64,000 nt of DNA from Gnetum montanum (taxonomy: Eukaryota > Streptophyta > Gnetopsida > Gnetales > Gnetaceae). The stretch lies in assembly GCA_015680685.1 (NCBI GenBank), contig MNCI01007798.1, positions 218,853 to 282,852 on the forward strand, in the 5' to 3' direction. The notes beneath the pieces were generated by a model. It saw only the letters and a program-made list of their open reading frames with translations, was not told where the DNA came from and searched no databases. The position numbers and the translations under genes are program-made. The first letter of the stretch is position 1. Each line of letters starts with the position of its first letter. Positions 34,655 to 48,049 of this stretch are shown one piece after another.

Positions 34655-36083
34655 TGAAATACCACAAAAATTTTGGGCTCTGGCATCTTGACTACAAATT
34701 TGGCTAAGTGTCAAAATGGTGGTAGATTGTCCAAATTTTTTCTAAGTTTTAGAATGATGACACTTGTTGCAAAATTTTTCTAAGTGTTGTTCTACACTCT
34801 CATTGCCCCTGATACAGTCTAGAGAGTAGCTAGCATATCCAACATGGAACACCAGTTTTGTGAAAGTTGCAATTTGCAAAATTTTTTCGAACACAGGGTG
34901 AGTGTAGCAAGTTGAAAAAAAATTTTAAAGTATTGTGCTACACTCCCAATGCCCTTGCTACACTCTAGAGTGTAGCTAGCATAGCCAAAATAGGACACTA
35001 GTTTTGTAAATTTTTTTCTAACTACTAAATTATGTGTCCCATGCGTAACAAAGGGTGAGCATAACAACTAGAGTTAGAAAAATTTTTGAACTTTTTTTGG
35101 TTACCTTTGGAATTTTTTGAAATTTTCTTATGGTCCCACCTACCACACTAGCATGTGGCACCCAACCTAAATTTTTGGCTAATCCTTTCCCTATAAATAC
35201 CCTTGGAACCCCAACGTTTTGGGGGTTGGAAATTGGCACTTTCATTTGGCATTTGACATTTTGGCATCTTGGCACTTGGCTCTATGGGAAAATGATACCT
35301 AGAGCACATCACACTAGTAGAGAGGCATCCTTGAACCCCATGGTGCACCATGGTCCTATTGTAGATTTACAATGAATGGTACACCACAGTCCCATTGCAG
35401 CCTTGCAATGCACCACACATTGTGGCCCCATTGCAGCCCTGCACCACATTGTACATGGTAACTTCATTGTAGCCCTGCACTACAAAGTACATTGTTGTGG
35501 CCAACCCAACAGGCATGGCTCATCACAATGATCACCACACTTCATGGCTTGACACCACTAGGACTATGACTATGCTTCCACTATGCTAGTTATACATTGT
35601 GTACCTTTTGAGACCCTTTTGGAGTTAACTATGCTCCTATTTGGGTTGATGTTCTATTTCTCTCTCCCATTTCTAGGATTTTCTTGCATTTTTCTTCCAT
35701 CTTTTTTACAATTTTTCATGCATCATCACATTGTACTATGCTCGAATAGTAGTCTCCATGGGTTACCCCCTCATTTCAATCAAAACATTTAGCTACACTC
35801 ATCCCCATTTTGTGGCTATGCTCTACACTTAGCACTATGAAACATCACTTTGACCCTTAGCACTATTTTCATGCTGTTTGCATTTTCATTTCAGCTAACG
35901 ATGCCACCCCCCAGTTCCACCCATCACCATGGTTTCAACTAGCAAAGTTCCTATTTGATTGACAAGATTGTTTAGGGTTCTCCACCTCTATTTCTAGCAA
36001 GGCCCTCATGCAGAGGTAGGGTTAAGGCTGTGCATTCGTTGACCCCTCAGTGATTCCATCCAATGATGTTTTCAATCATTATA
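34655..36083 (+). repeat. 3' LTR of element B
   Basis: TGAAATACCACAAAAA...CAATCATTATA, homologous to 27351-28773. TATA box at 35192-35199. Confidence 0.82.
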
Positions 36084-37246
36084 GATTCTATTATAGAAAA
36101 GGTGATTAGAATGATCAAACCTTTGAGTAGTTTTTGATGAATAGGAGCTTCTTTTTATGGGGTACCCTAACTCCTTGGAGATTCCTTTAGATGGAATGAA
36201 GGTTGTGCAAGTTCTTCTTTTTGAAAATAGAATCCAAGTCCACTTTTATTTTATGGACTTCTTCCTTGTCCAAGAACCATTTGAAGGGACTCTTTCCCTT
36301 TGACTAGCCTCTTATTCAAAAGCTTTACATTTGAAATTTCTACCTTAGCCTACTCATAAGACATGTTTAGCTTTTCATTTTCAACACTTAGCTCTGAGAT
36401 TTATTTTGTAAGATTAGAAATTCTTGTATAATAATGAAACTTATTAAGCCTTTTTTTTTAACTTGCTTGTTCAACTTTGTACAAAGATTTTGAAAATTTA
36501 AAAGCTCATTACATAATAAATCAAACTGCTCATCCTAATTAAGTTCATCACTTGAGGTATCAACATCATCATTGGTGAGGGCCATATAAACAAGGTATGA
36601 CTTCTTTACATCGTCCACCACTTCTTCTTCACTTTGCTCTCCATCACCCCAGCTCAAGTAGAAGCTGATCTTGATCATTACTTCATCATTTCTTTCCTTT
36701 CACTATAACTTTCCATTACTAGGAAATTTGGAGACCACATGGCCTCCACCATCACATGCCATGCATCCTATTGAAGATTAATCAAAATTAGAACTTAAAA
36801 TTTTTTTACCTCTTTCCTTAACTTCAAAGCTCTTATTCATTTCCTTAATCACATTGGTTAGTTTTTGAATCTTACCCTAAATGTCTAAGTTCTCATTCTT
36901 AAGATAAAAACATTCATCACTAAGAACTTTAATTTTTATTTCCTTAGCATGTAAAGCATCTTTTATCTCAATTCATAAATTTTGAAAGGAAAGAACTTCA
37001 TGGAAAAATATCCCATACCTTTCTTCAAAGGAAACATCATTCATATAGTTATGAGTTTTATCAACTTTACAACCACATTTTCCTTTATTTTTGAATGTAC
37101 ATAAAGAAATGAGAGTCTTACATTTATAGCATATGTGATATAAGAATTGAGCATAGCGATTTATGAGGCATATCCAGATGTATCTAATGTTGATTTCTCC
37201 TTTCATGTTCACTCTTGAAAACTGAGTAAAATGTAAGAGTACTTGG
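36084..37246 (-). pseudogene. copia-3 gag remnant (minus strand)
   Basis: On the minus strand, downstream of the primer site, a knuckle remnant reads CMACDGGGHVVSKFP (second half altered). It is preceded by a Lys/Glu-rich stretch and followed by an acidic segment and coiled-coil-like sequence (DEQFDLLCNELL). This layout is typical of the gag end in large copia lineages such as SIRE/Maximus or Angela. The N-terminal gag is shortened. Integrase and RT are not found here or left of element B. Confidence 0.6.
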
Positions 37247-37261
37247 CTATGATACCACTTA
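37247..37261 (-). other. Primer-binding site of copia-3
   Basis: Minus strand TAAGTGGTATCATAGCC, a decayed initiator-methionine-type site. Confidence 0.65.
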
Positions 37262-37790
37262 TGGATTTTTTAACTTAAAAGTAAGGGAATGAATAAGTTC
37301 CCCAAATTAAAAATTTTTAAGATAAAGACAACACACACCAAATTTAACATGGTTCCCCAACATGGGTAGTCCACACTCGGAGGGTAGATTGCAAGTACAC
37401 ATCCAAGCTTTATTGCTCTCAAATGTGGTTTGAAGGGTCCACACCCTATAAAATCATCAATCCCTACTCTAGAGTGTTGTGCTACAACAACAACCACTCA
37501 ACCCTACAAGATCCCATTAGTCTTGGAATGTATTTTCTAGGCTTTGAAAAACTTTACAATCTTAATCTCTACTTTGGAGCATTGTGTTGTAACACCAATC
37601 ACTCAATCCTGCAAGATCCTGACAAGATCAAGCAAGATGCCTTCCTACAAGAAGCACATTAATCCCATAGGGAAACAAGGAAGAACAATAATTACAAGGG
37701 ATGAAATGCAGCTTTGTTTACTAATCCTTATACTTTGAGATATATCACACTTTACAATGAACCAATGATGATACAAGGAAGAGCAACAAT
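37262..37790 (-). repeat. 5' LTR of copia-3, partial
   Basis: On the plus strand it starts TGGATTTTTTAAC at the primer-site edge. 37556-37790 matches 24316-24540. The far end is missing where similarity stops near 37790. Confidence 0.6.
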
Positions 37791-40700
37791 GATGTTGCAT
37801 TGGACCTGACGTTAGGTAGGTGATATTAGGGTTCATGAATAACCATCGAATGGGGCAATTGAGCATGGAAACTAAAGCTCTATGATTGGTTGGAAGGTTT
37901 GAGGTTATGTTCATAGTTCTGGGTAAGTGGAAAATTAGTTTGAGGCATTGAAATTGTGATAATATGGAGTTGTTGATGTGAAAAGCACTAAAATGAGCAA
38001 GAAAAAGGGCATGGAAATTGAGTTTGTGGATAGATCAAGTTACATAGAAGGGAAATGAAAAAATGTAACAATTAAGTGCTTGTAAGGTTAAAAATGAGGT
38101 GGTTGTGTTAAATAAGTATAATTCACAAAACTTACACAAGTGGGTTCTCCCCAAAGTAGGCTCTAGCCTATGATGCTCTTGTGTAACCATACCTAAAAAT
38201 GTCCATAGGTAGTAAAAGGGTTGAATGCAATGCATACCTATGAAACAAAACATGCATGTTAAAACCACTAATTCAAGATAATAACTCTATGTTACACAAA
38301 ACCATAAGTTATGATCACCCAAACGACAAGATGAGATGGACTATAGAAAGGATTGCAGAAATTGGGACATGAGGTCTTAGCATGGGCACAATGAAACCTT
38401 GTGTGTTATTAATGGATAAATAATCACAAGTCTCTCTTTCCAAGATTCAAACCAAGTCCACACCACATTACAATGACATTGCATCATTTCATCACTTCGA
38501 CAGACAACCATAAGACTATCATACCTATGAGGAGTAACATCATTTGGCATTTTGTCCAAGGGAGGAGCTTCATTATGGCACACTTATTATTTATTTATTT
38601 ATTTATTGGAGTTTTGAGAATCTACCAACCTTCAATCATGGGTACATGTCTTTCTAGTAGGACCTAGAGAAGTTTATTCAATGTCATTTTAGGTTACTCT
38701 TACTTTCATTTTTTGTTAGATCTACAAGGATATGGTTACAACCTCAACAACATGATGGAACATATAGAAGTGGCCAAAGAGAATTCACAAATTACATTGA
38801 TGTCAAACCCCTTACATTCTTCCTTGGTTTTGCACTCTTCTACATAGACACAAGGATTATGAAGTTATTTTTAGTCTCATTGTAAAAAAGGATATCGTTT
38901 TGACTAGAGCAAGAACCTCTTATTAATGGAATGGGGGGATGGATGTTGTGCTCTCAATGTCCAAATAATCAGTCCCTTATGACTTGAAAACATAGAGAAA
39001 ACCTCACCCCAATGGGTCAGAAGATTGTTTTATTCACAAGTGAGATTTCATAACAAAGAAAATGAAAATAACAACTATAAAAAAATTGGAAGAAATAGGA
39101 AAAATTAGATTAGGAAATAGGAAAATGACAAAAAATTATAAAATAAAAAGATGAAAAGCACTTAAGAAGCTTGAAGATTAGAATGGAGGTAACCCACATG
39201 ACTAAACATGTGGCCATGACAAGGATTAACAAGTGGGTAAATAGGATAGATGCATGTATGAAACATTGGCAACTGTTCATTCCCTAGCCACTGGGTGTCT
39301 GTTGGTGGTGTGCTGGCTGGGTAGAAAAATTGTTAATTACACACTTGATTGTTACATGTATGATGGATCCAAGTATGAGGTGTGTTAACATTATGGATGT
39401 CTAGCCCACAATTATGCCCTTGATCATGATATGTTATGCATGGATTTTTTTTGTCTTCTGAGACTATGGGATTCATTGTTTGTGTTTGGAATTAGAGTAA
39501 TGATGGATGGTGGTCCTTGTGTAAGATTAGATGACAGTGGTTGAGACAAGGAAGATGGTGCACTATATTGACATTGTGCTAGCTTGGATGATGCAGTGGG
39601 TCCATGTGTGGTTTGCTTCAACTAACAACCTTTCCTTCAAAAAGGATGTTTCCTATGTTGTAGTTGAGTCCCACTGGTGTCAACATGTTTATGCACATTT
39701 GCAACACAAATGACACTCATTTTTTGATGTTGGGGTGTTGAACCTTCCTATGTTGTTGGTAGTGACATATGATGAGGTGGAGTATGAGAATATCAAGGGT
39801 AAGATGGATGGTACGAGGCATAAGGTGGCGATCCTTCAAAATATGTCATGGGTTGATGGTACTAGGAGAGTGGTAGTGCCGATTAGAAGTAGAGGATGTA
39901 GAACTAGTTGGGGAAATAGGGTGTTGAACATAATATCTATGTGGTTTCAATAGATAGGGATAATTTGGTGGTGGCCTCCCCCACGACTATGATTGTTACC
40001 ATTGTGCTTGATGACCATTTTGAGGCTAGTAATAAGTCCCCCTAGGATGGTATGATCGATTATGGGGTTATCTATAATTACCTTGTGGGAGGGGGAATCT
40101 CTTGAGCATGTGCTTTTGCACAAAATTAAGATTTAAGGAACATATCCAATACTCCTATAGTTGTAAAAAGACTGGGTAATGGCCCCTTCTATGGTCATAT
40201 ATGTAGATGTCGCATTCATTATCTTCATCTGTGGTTGAGTTTATAGTCTCACTTTCTTTAGCCATTTTTTTTAATTTTTCAAAACATGTTCCTAGTTGTT
40301 TCTTTGTTCTATATACTTTGCTAATTATGATCACATTACTTATTTTGCATGGTCCTCTCCTTAACCATCTCAATGAGAATTGCAACCTTTTTATATATCT
40401 ATTTAGATATCCTATTAAACTTTGCTTTAAGTTTATCAATGGACTTTTGTATCAGCAAGGCTTGTTAAGGAATCACCATATCCATAGTGGTTTTATTCTC
40501 CTTACCATAGATCTAGACCTCCTTTGGTTGAAGAGTTGGATCCCACTAATATTTCTCGACATTCTCCCATTTGCATATCTCTTCCTTTTCTTTTTTCACA
40601 CATTTGATTAGCTCTCGGATCTGATGGGCTTTGAGCTTGTATAATTGCCCTGGGGCATACATCCCAAGGGTCTCCCTTGTTTCATTGCAAAGTTCATTTA

Positions 40701-41575
40701 TGATGTGAAAAATTTTCCTTTCCTCAAAGAAACCATGGCTTGGGCATCTATTTAGTAAGGCATAATATCTATCTAAGGCCATGTCCAAGTATTCATGTTG
40801 TTCTTTCTTCTACTCTTGGATCTGTCTCCTCAAATTGGACATCCTCACATAGGTGTGGTATTTCTTATTAAAATGTTCTAGTGTTGTGAACCATCATTAG
40901 ATTGAATTTTGTCTTAGTGATCTATACCACACTTTAGTTTTATCAATTAGTATCCTAGGAAAGAGTTTAAGCTTTTGCCATTCATTTTCAATGTTGTAGA
41001 AAGCACAAGCATCATGGAAGGCTTGAAAATGATGTTGCAGATACTAATCATAGCCTCCTCAAATTTAGAAATATTATTCATGTCAAGCTTAGGTAGATGA
41101 CTCTTTTTGTAATGCCTGCAAGATATCATAAGAACCTCTATGATATGCATTAGGCTCTTAGTGGCCAATAAGGATTCATCATCATCAAACAAGTTATGAG
41201 GAAAATTTCTATCTCTATTCATTTGATCATGATGATGCTTTCTACATTCATGGTGATGTCTTTGAATTTTTCCATGGGTTTGATTTCAATTTTTAGTCCA
41301 AACCTTTAATAGGGCCTTATCTCCATACCTACATTCATCTTCATCAGAACTAGACATTGAAGGGAAAGAGAAAGATGATAAAATAGAAGAATTTCTATAG
41401 TTTCTATTGTGTTCTTTAAGGTCCCTTAATTTATTGTTTCTAGTTTTTGAGGAGGTCTTAGGCCTTGAGGCCTTCCCTAGTCCAGGACTTACGTCATTTC
41501 TTCCAAGATTATCTACCTTAGGTGAATGTAGTCTTTAAGTGTTTGTAGGGTGATCATGATCATAAGAAATCCTTG
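37791..41575 (-). pseudogene. Element Y: gag C-terminal part and post-pol region, pol deleted
   Basis: On the minus strand, 41575 down to about 39300 is an Athila-type gag homologous to the X2 gag. Examples are FDDDESLLATKSLMHIIEVL matching DDDEPLLVTQSMLNIVEVV, and a YYALLNRCPSHGF stretch at 40780. From about 39250 to 38000 it matches the X2 post-pol region (46400-47800), so RT and integrase have been removed by an internal deletion. The gag is cut at 41575 by X2; its N-terminus is at 55011-55093. A short (TTTA)n run lies at 38588-38608. Confidence 0.65.
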
Positions 41576-42511
41576 TGATGAGTAGCAAGGTACCCCAATG
41601 CCCAACCATATGAATTGTGAAGAATTCATACATGACTTGGTTGAATTTTATGGACTTTATCATTTCTAGTGCACTAGCCCTTTAGGAAGTGAATATAGCC
41701 TTAAGATCAATCATATTCCTTGCAATTATACTTGTGATGCACATTGGTATGGTTAAGTGTAACTGAGGCATCTGATTTTTATCATTTTGTATTTTATGTT
41801 TTGGGTGCTTGAAATGTAGGTAAGTGGAATTGGATTAACTAATTTAAATTAATTAACTAACTAATATTAATCTAATCCTAACATAAGTATCTGTTCCCAA
41901 TTTTTGTAAACATCGTGAACCCATGTATCCACTACTAGATAACCAAACATTATACTACTAAGCATACCAAGTGATAATGCTGCTAGGATTACCAAGTGAA
42001 TACATATTATGCTCAAAGCAGTCATACTTATGCATTTAATCTATCTAGCTTAATAAATGTCATTAACTTAATTGCTAGGAAATAATTGTGAAATAACTGA
42101 AAATAATTAACAAATAATTGAAAACATTGAATGCATAAATAAAAGAGCTAATCTATCCAAAGTCCTGCAAGGTTTATCAGAAAGCTTGTCTTTATTGCTG
42201 CATACACTATCATGCTCAGGTACAACAATGCTTGAATAAAGATTCATACAATCAAGGACAACTACTACAGGCATATAGTGAACTTTTGAATGGAATGAAA
42301 TACAAGAGCTTTGCTACAATTGAAATCTAGACTTCCCATAAATGTAGTGGATAGGTGCATATTTATAGGCAATGGACAAACACTATGTCAACAAGGCATC
42401 ATCAACACAAGTCAAAATGCATCAACGAGGCCTCATGGACAAGGCCTCGTCAACGTAGTTGGTTGCATCGATGAGGCCTCATCAACAAAGCCAACCAACG
42501 ATGACTCATCA
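41576..42511 (-). repeat. 3' LTR of X2
   Basis: 936 bp. On the minus strand it begins TGATGAGTCATCG, and its outer part carries several GAGGCCTC palindromes. Confidence 0.88.
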
Positions 42512-42769
42512 TACCTCGATTATTGAATGAAAACTTGTCCTCAAGTTATTTTACAAAATTGGGAAGGTATGTGATTATTGATTGAATTTTCTTTCAACAA
42601 AACAAACTTAACTAATTTGGCAAAGAAAATGGACTGCCCAGGTGTATGGATCAACACATTACAAAAAATGATGATGTTTTGGATACAAAACTAAACACCA
42701 TGAAACAAATCTTTAAAAATTTGGACAACACATTCCTTGATGATGTGAAGCTTGTTGAAGAAGATTAAA

Positions 42770-45609
42770 TAGCACTAGGAATTGGTGGTTCTTGAGGCTC
42801 CAAGGGAGCTTCACTAACTTCACGCATTGGCTATGGTTGAGGTTGTACTACCACTGCAACTTTAGGTGTGACGCAGAAAAAATCCAGCAGCACTTTCATT
42901 TTCTCCTCCTTACTCCTAGGATCATGCACCATTCATGGAACTTCACAAATGTGGGCTGGAATGGGCACCTCCCAAGGACATGGGATTACTTGAAACAACT
43001 CCTTGATGTTAACAAACCAGGAAATGAACTCTTTCTATTCAATGTAAAATGCTCACACTATGTTCTTTAGCTCCTAGTAGTCATTCATCCATCTGCCTAG
43101 GTCCTTGATGATAGATTGTTGGTTTGTGAATCACTCTTTGATGACTTCAACTTCAACATTAGTAGTCTCAAGCTTTTTCTTAGTGCCTTTGTTGTTTGAA
43201 CTTGACCTCATATAGCAAATACAAACTAACCACCTACTTCTTCCATTTTGACCATAGTAATCTAGCTATTAGCATTACCAGGTTTACATAACAAATATTG
43301 GCCAACTTCATATATTCTATCATTTCTTCGATCTGCAACTCCTTCAAGTGGATCTCTACTTTGTTGTAGTATTAATCCCATCAAGGATGTGCTGCCACAT
43401 CTCTCTTCCTTGATAGAGTTGCTAGAGGGCTTCATTAACTTTAGCCTTTACCATCTAAATTTCTTTTTCATTAATTTATTTTTACAAGACAACTTGGTCC
43501 CTGTAGTGATCTTTCACCCTTTCAAATTTGAGAGCTTCATTATTCTAGGTGGTGATTTCAATGGCAGACTTTTGTTGGAAGGTGTGAACCTCTTCCATTG
43601 ATATATTTTGATTCTTTATGATCAATTTTCTTAATTCAGTGTTGACTCTAGCAAGCTATTCCTACTATTGATGAATGAATTCCTACATTTGATCTCTTTG
43701 AGCATCAACATTTTGTAAGAAACGATTTTTTGTGGTTAGTGTCTCATTTTCTTGGTGCATCTGATTTAATTTATTTTTAATTAAATGTGTTTTAGCTTCT
43801 ACAATGGACTATTTGAAAATGGTCATCATTTCTTCCTCCTCAACATTTTGAAGTTATTTCTTGAAGTTGTTTGATAGCTTTATCTCTTGTCATTGTTGGG
43901 CTAAAGATTGTTTGCTTTGTATGTCAGGCATGAAGTTTAGCAACCTCTACAACCAAGTGTTGATTTTGCTCTTAGGAAATTTCTAGTTGACCTTCCAGGA
44001 TGATGCATTTTCCCCTTTCATTTAGTAGCTTCAACTAGGTTGCAGTGATGTTCTCTAGAAGATCAAAGATATCTGGAGTTAGTTGCCTGATTCCCACCAA
44101 TCTTTCCAGTAGTTGTTCATGCTAGGCTACATTCAATTTTTTGTTGATTATGCCTACAAATGTCTACACATCTTGGAGTGCAGATACGTATAGTACAAAT
44201 GCCACCAATGCATTTAGTTCTTTAGCTACATAGTTAGCTACCACTTTTACCACTATTTCTTACCCTTGGTGCTGCATCACCAAGATAGTTGTCTCTTCAC
44301 CTTCCTCTAACCTCACTAAGAAAGTGGTGACATTCCTAGAGATTTCTAGGAATAAATGATGTGTTTCTAGTGACACCATCACCTTCCAAGCATTGGGATC
44401 TAATCTCATATGTATCTATGTTCTTTGGGTAGAGAAAATGGAACCACCCCTCTCCATCTGGTTAACTGTTCAGGCCACCTCATTAAAGTGACTCATTACT
44501 AGTTGGTATGCAGATGGATCCATCCCACTTGTTCTTGCCTCCTATTCTTGTTCACTCAAGAGCTACACTTGGACTTGTCACAAATGCTCAAGGACTACGT
44601 GGGCCTCTAGTGTTGTCTCCTAAGTGGGTGGTGGTGGTAGGAACACCTCTACTTAGATGCCTATTGGAATTTTTTCCTACATAATTTCTACTGATGAGGC
44701 TAAGGAAGTATGCCTGAGAGTGTCATTAGAATAGCAAACAATACCTACCCTTTTAAAAAGTTTTCTTATTAGGCATGGAATGGGTAGGGTCCTTCTTCCA
44801 CATTCATTCTCCTTGAAATACCTCTCAATATCCAAATAGATTAGCTGTGGAAGGTTAATAGGAAATTTTCCACATAGAGGAATGCATGCACGAGTGGATA
44901 AGGTAGTTAACTTACTTCACCTCATCATTAGATTGAGGTGATAGGGCGTAATCTTGAAATATATTCATTGCACTAGTGTGGGTGTGTCATACTCCTTACG
45001 ATTCACCCCATAACATTGCTAGATCCACTCCTTTTTCACCTCAAGGTTATGTTTTGTTAATATTTCTACCAACTATGTTTTGATGTTAGGAAACCCTAGT
45101 GCCTATGTAATGGCCTCTACCAAATAGAACACTTGAATGTCCTGGATCTTCACAATGGACCCTAGCCTTTGGATATTCCAGAAGAGATAGGTCTCTCACA
45201 TGTACCACTTCGCACTAGTCATGATGATTGGCCACATGGAAGAGGCTTACAATTATGTTCTAACATCTTCTAGAGCTTTCTCCAGAAATGGTCCAAAGTT
45301 TATTTCTTGAAGAACTGATCTTTGAAGCTCTTGGGACTTGATGATGTCTAGGGAGGCTATTGTTAGAGTGACCTCAAGCCTAGGCATAGGTCCATGTACT
45401 TCTCCTCATTGAGATTGTTCAGTAGTCACTTCTTCTTCTAGAATCTATTGAATAGATTCCACTTTTGGTTCCTCATGAAGAGATCCCATTGCATGGGTTA
45501 CCTCTTACTATTTTTGGCCTTGTTTCTACTAGGCCCTTATAGCTCTAGGTCATTTCTCCCATTATTGCAAGGGTTCTCCTTCCTATGGTTTTTTTTGTTT
45601 GGGTGCCAT
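42770..45609 (-). pseudogene. X2 ORF2, env-like position, many stops
   Basis: On the minus strand ATG at 45609 opens MAPKQKKP, then stop, and a frame broken by many TAG codons. It covers about 940 codons and ends near the 3' LTR. The N-terminal half includes a globular-looking stretch (EINFGPFLEKALEDV, then IKTxLVEILTKHNLEVKKEW). The C-terminal half is Lys/Glu/Gln-rich and coiled-coil-like. X1b (9836-11500) holds a second copy of the C-terminal half. Athila-type elements often carry an env-like gene here, but no signal peptide or membrane segment could be read in this decayed copy. Function is unknown. Confidence 0.6.
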
Positions 45610-45619
45610 CTATAATCAC

Positions 45620-48000
45620 AATAGAACCATGGATTAGAAATTATTGTGTAACCCTAAAACAATTGGGATACCTTTACTCTTGAGGGTAGTTACACTTGGC
45701 TAAGCTATGATTATGGCTAATTTACTCAACTTAATTGTTATTTATATTTATGTATTATCATTGATAAATCATCCCAAATGTTGTTGGAAGGGTTAATCCT
45801 GGAAAAAGTTGATGTTTATGTATGATTAAAGTTACTAACCCTTAGGGGAGTTAGAAAAAATTTTCAAAAATTGCATCAAAAACCTTAGGATTTGTCGCCC
45901 CCATGATAAAGATCTTACCTTGGGTAAGTGCAAGATTGAAAAATGGAATGATTTGGATAAATTTAAAAGTTATGAGCTTTGGAAGGTTGTGGGCTTTGAA
46001 AAATTACAAAAATTCCCCTTGTGTTATGAAAAAATCACAATAAATTCCAAAGTGTCGAATGGTATATATAGTAATTTTGTATTGTGTTAATGAGGCCTCA
46101 ATGATGAGGCCTTGTCAACAGGGTCAGCTATGTTGACAATGCCTTGATGATGTAGTTGTTGACCACCATTGACATTCATTGACTTTTGTCAAAATTTAAG
46201 AATACAAGGAATTTTTTGATGAAATTTAGATCAAATGAAAGCTTAGAAGACCAAGAATAGTATGAAATCATGAGAAGAGGATGGTGAAGTTCATAAATTT
46301 TAAAAAATGGAAAAAATTGATGTTAATGAATGAATGGAATGAAAGATTAAGGAGTATTGAGCGGATTACAAAATGGAAAATACAAAATATAAGATTGTGA
46401 TGATGTCAAAGGCAAGGAACCTTAACTAATCAACCCAAAAGCTATGCAAGTGGGTCCTCCCCATAGCAAGTTCATGTTCGTTTTACCCTTGCATTTCCTC
46501 AACTAAGGAGTCTGTGGATCCCATAGTTGATTTAATGATCATGACAAGTTAAGGACCAACCCAAGAGAATCCACTTAAGAATCCTAATATGTCAATCTAA
46601 GACATAGAGCATAACATAGAACCTGGTAGTGAGGTGAGTTATGTTAGCATGGATGGATGATAGAGAAGGTGGAACGGAGTTCCAAATTGAGGCCATAAGA
46701 AGTCCCTTGTGGATTTCTGGTTAAAATGACCCAACAAGTTCCATCCTTAGTCCAAACCAAAACCATCCACATTTAGTAACTTTGCATCATCACTCTAAGA
46801 CTGATCCACCCACTTAAGATAGAAGAGTGCCCCCACAAGACAACCACCATTCCACAAGAGGAGAGAGAGGTAGGAAGTAAGAGAGAGAGGGGGGCTTAGT
46901 TAGTGGGAACCTTAAGGCATAGGTGTATGTCATTCAAGTCCCATAAATAGTGCTTGTAGCCCTTTTATTTGTCTAAGGGATGTGCTTTGAATTTCCATTG
47001 TTGTTTTTTTTCTTTTCTTTTCTTTGAAATGGAACCACATCATGTGAGGACTTTATTTATGTTGAAGGGATGTGCTTTAAATTCCCATCATTGTTATTTT
47101 TTTTCTTATTTCTTTTTTGAATGATGGGAACCACGTCATGCAACATCGTTATTTGTATTCTTATCATTGGGTGGTACGGAATGATAAGAAGTCTATGAAA
47201 AACACTCAATCACTCAAGTAAGAAGAAGAGTACAAAGTGTATTGAGTTCCCTTGAAGTTAAATCCTTTACAAACCTTTGGATCCTTTCCAATTCTAGAAC
47301 TACCAAGGTCACTGATTGATTAAAATTTTCTTTAATGAAAAAGGGACCTCAAATTCCTAGAATAAGGAAAACCATAGAGTTAATTAGATGGGTGGATGAT
47401 GTGGACTCACTTCTTATCCCATGAAAAATAAACCATGTCAAAGTTATTAGACATCAAAACTAAAAAATAGAAACTAGACACCAACACTTGCACATTAAGC
47501 AGAAACCATCATCTATAAACAAAAATAGCAACATTGTGTCTTGTGACAATAAAGTAGATTTATTAGCAAGAATGAGAAAATATCACACTTAATTAAAAAA
47601 CAAAAGAGATAAAATAAAGTAAAAAATCTATAGAAAAGAGTAAAATAATCAAGAAAATTAAAATGTACTAAAAATGGTATAAAATTAGAAAAATTTAAAA
47701 ATCAAAAATTTGTAAAATCAAAAATGTGAAAAACAAAAAGGGTAGAAAACCTGAGAGGCCATGGTAATCATCAGCATGGATGGCCATCTCCCCCATGACT
47801 GAGTTGAAAGGAGGAGATCGAAAAAATAGAACATGGATGTCCATTAGGTAAGGGGGTATTTACATTCATCAATCTTGGTTCTAGGAAAGGTTTTTCTTGT
47901 TAGATATTAACCAACTACTTTTTATTTGGGCTATTAGGTTTGTAAATTATCATGGCCCCAGAGGGAAAGGTTTGATCAATTATATAAGATCCCTTCCACA
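45620..48000 (-). other. X2 post-pol non-coding region
   Basis: No gene. 46085-46160 contains GAGGCCTCA and TGAGGCCTTGTCAAC repeats like those of the LTR. Purine-rich stretches occur at 46856-46900. 46400-47800 matches 38000-39250 of Y. Confidence 0.5.
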
Positions 48001-48049
48001 ATGTTTGAAATTTTTCCTTTTGAGGTACATGTGTAGGGTTCTAGTAAAG

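Larger units (their letters stand above)
27351..36083 (+). mobile_element. Element B: gag-protease-only LTR retrotransposon, relative of A
   Basis: LTRs 27351-28773 and 34655-36083 (about 1425 bp). Primer site, gag, protease, core-motif arrays, two conserved blocks and polypurine tract appear in the same order as in A, again with no RT or integrase. It is older than A: both gag and protease are full of stops, many TAG at expected Trp or Gln codons. It splits copia-3. No target duplication is seen (TCTCC left, GATTC right), so one edge may be rearranged. Confidence 0.82.

Noticed and set aside
27346-36088. Target duplication for element B
   Set aside because: TCTCC and GATTC do not match, so no duplication is claimed.
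40207-40611. Plus-strand frame of 134 codons, hydrophobic
   Set aside because: It is antisense to the Y gag, whose homology lies on the minus strand.
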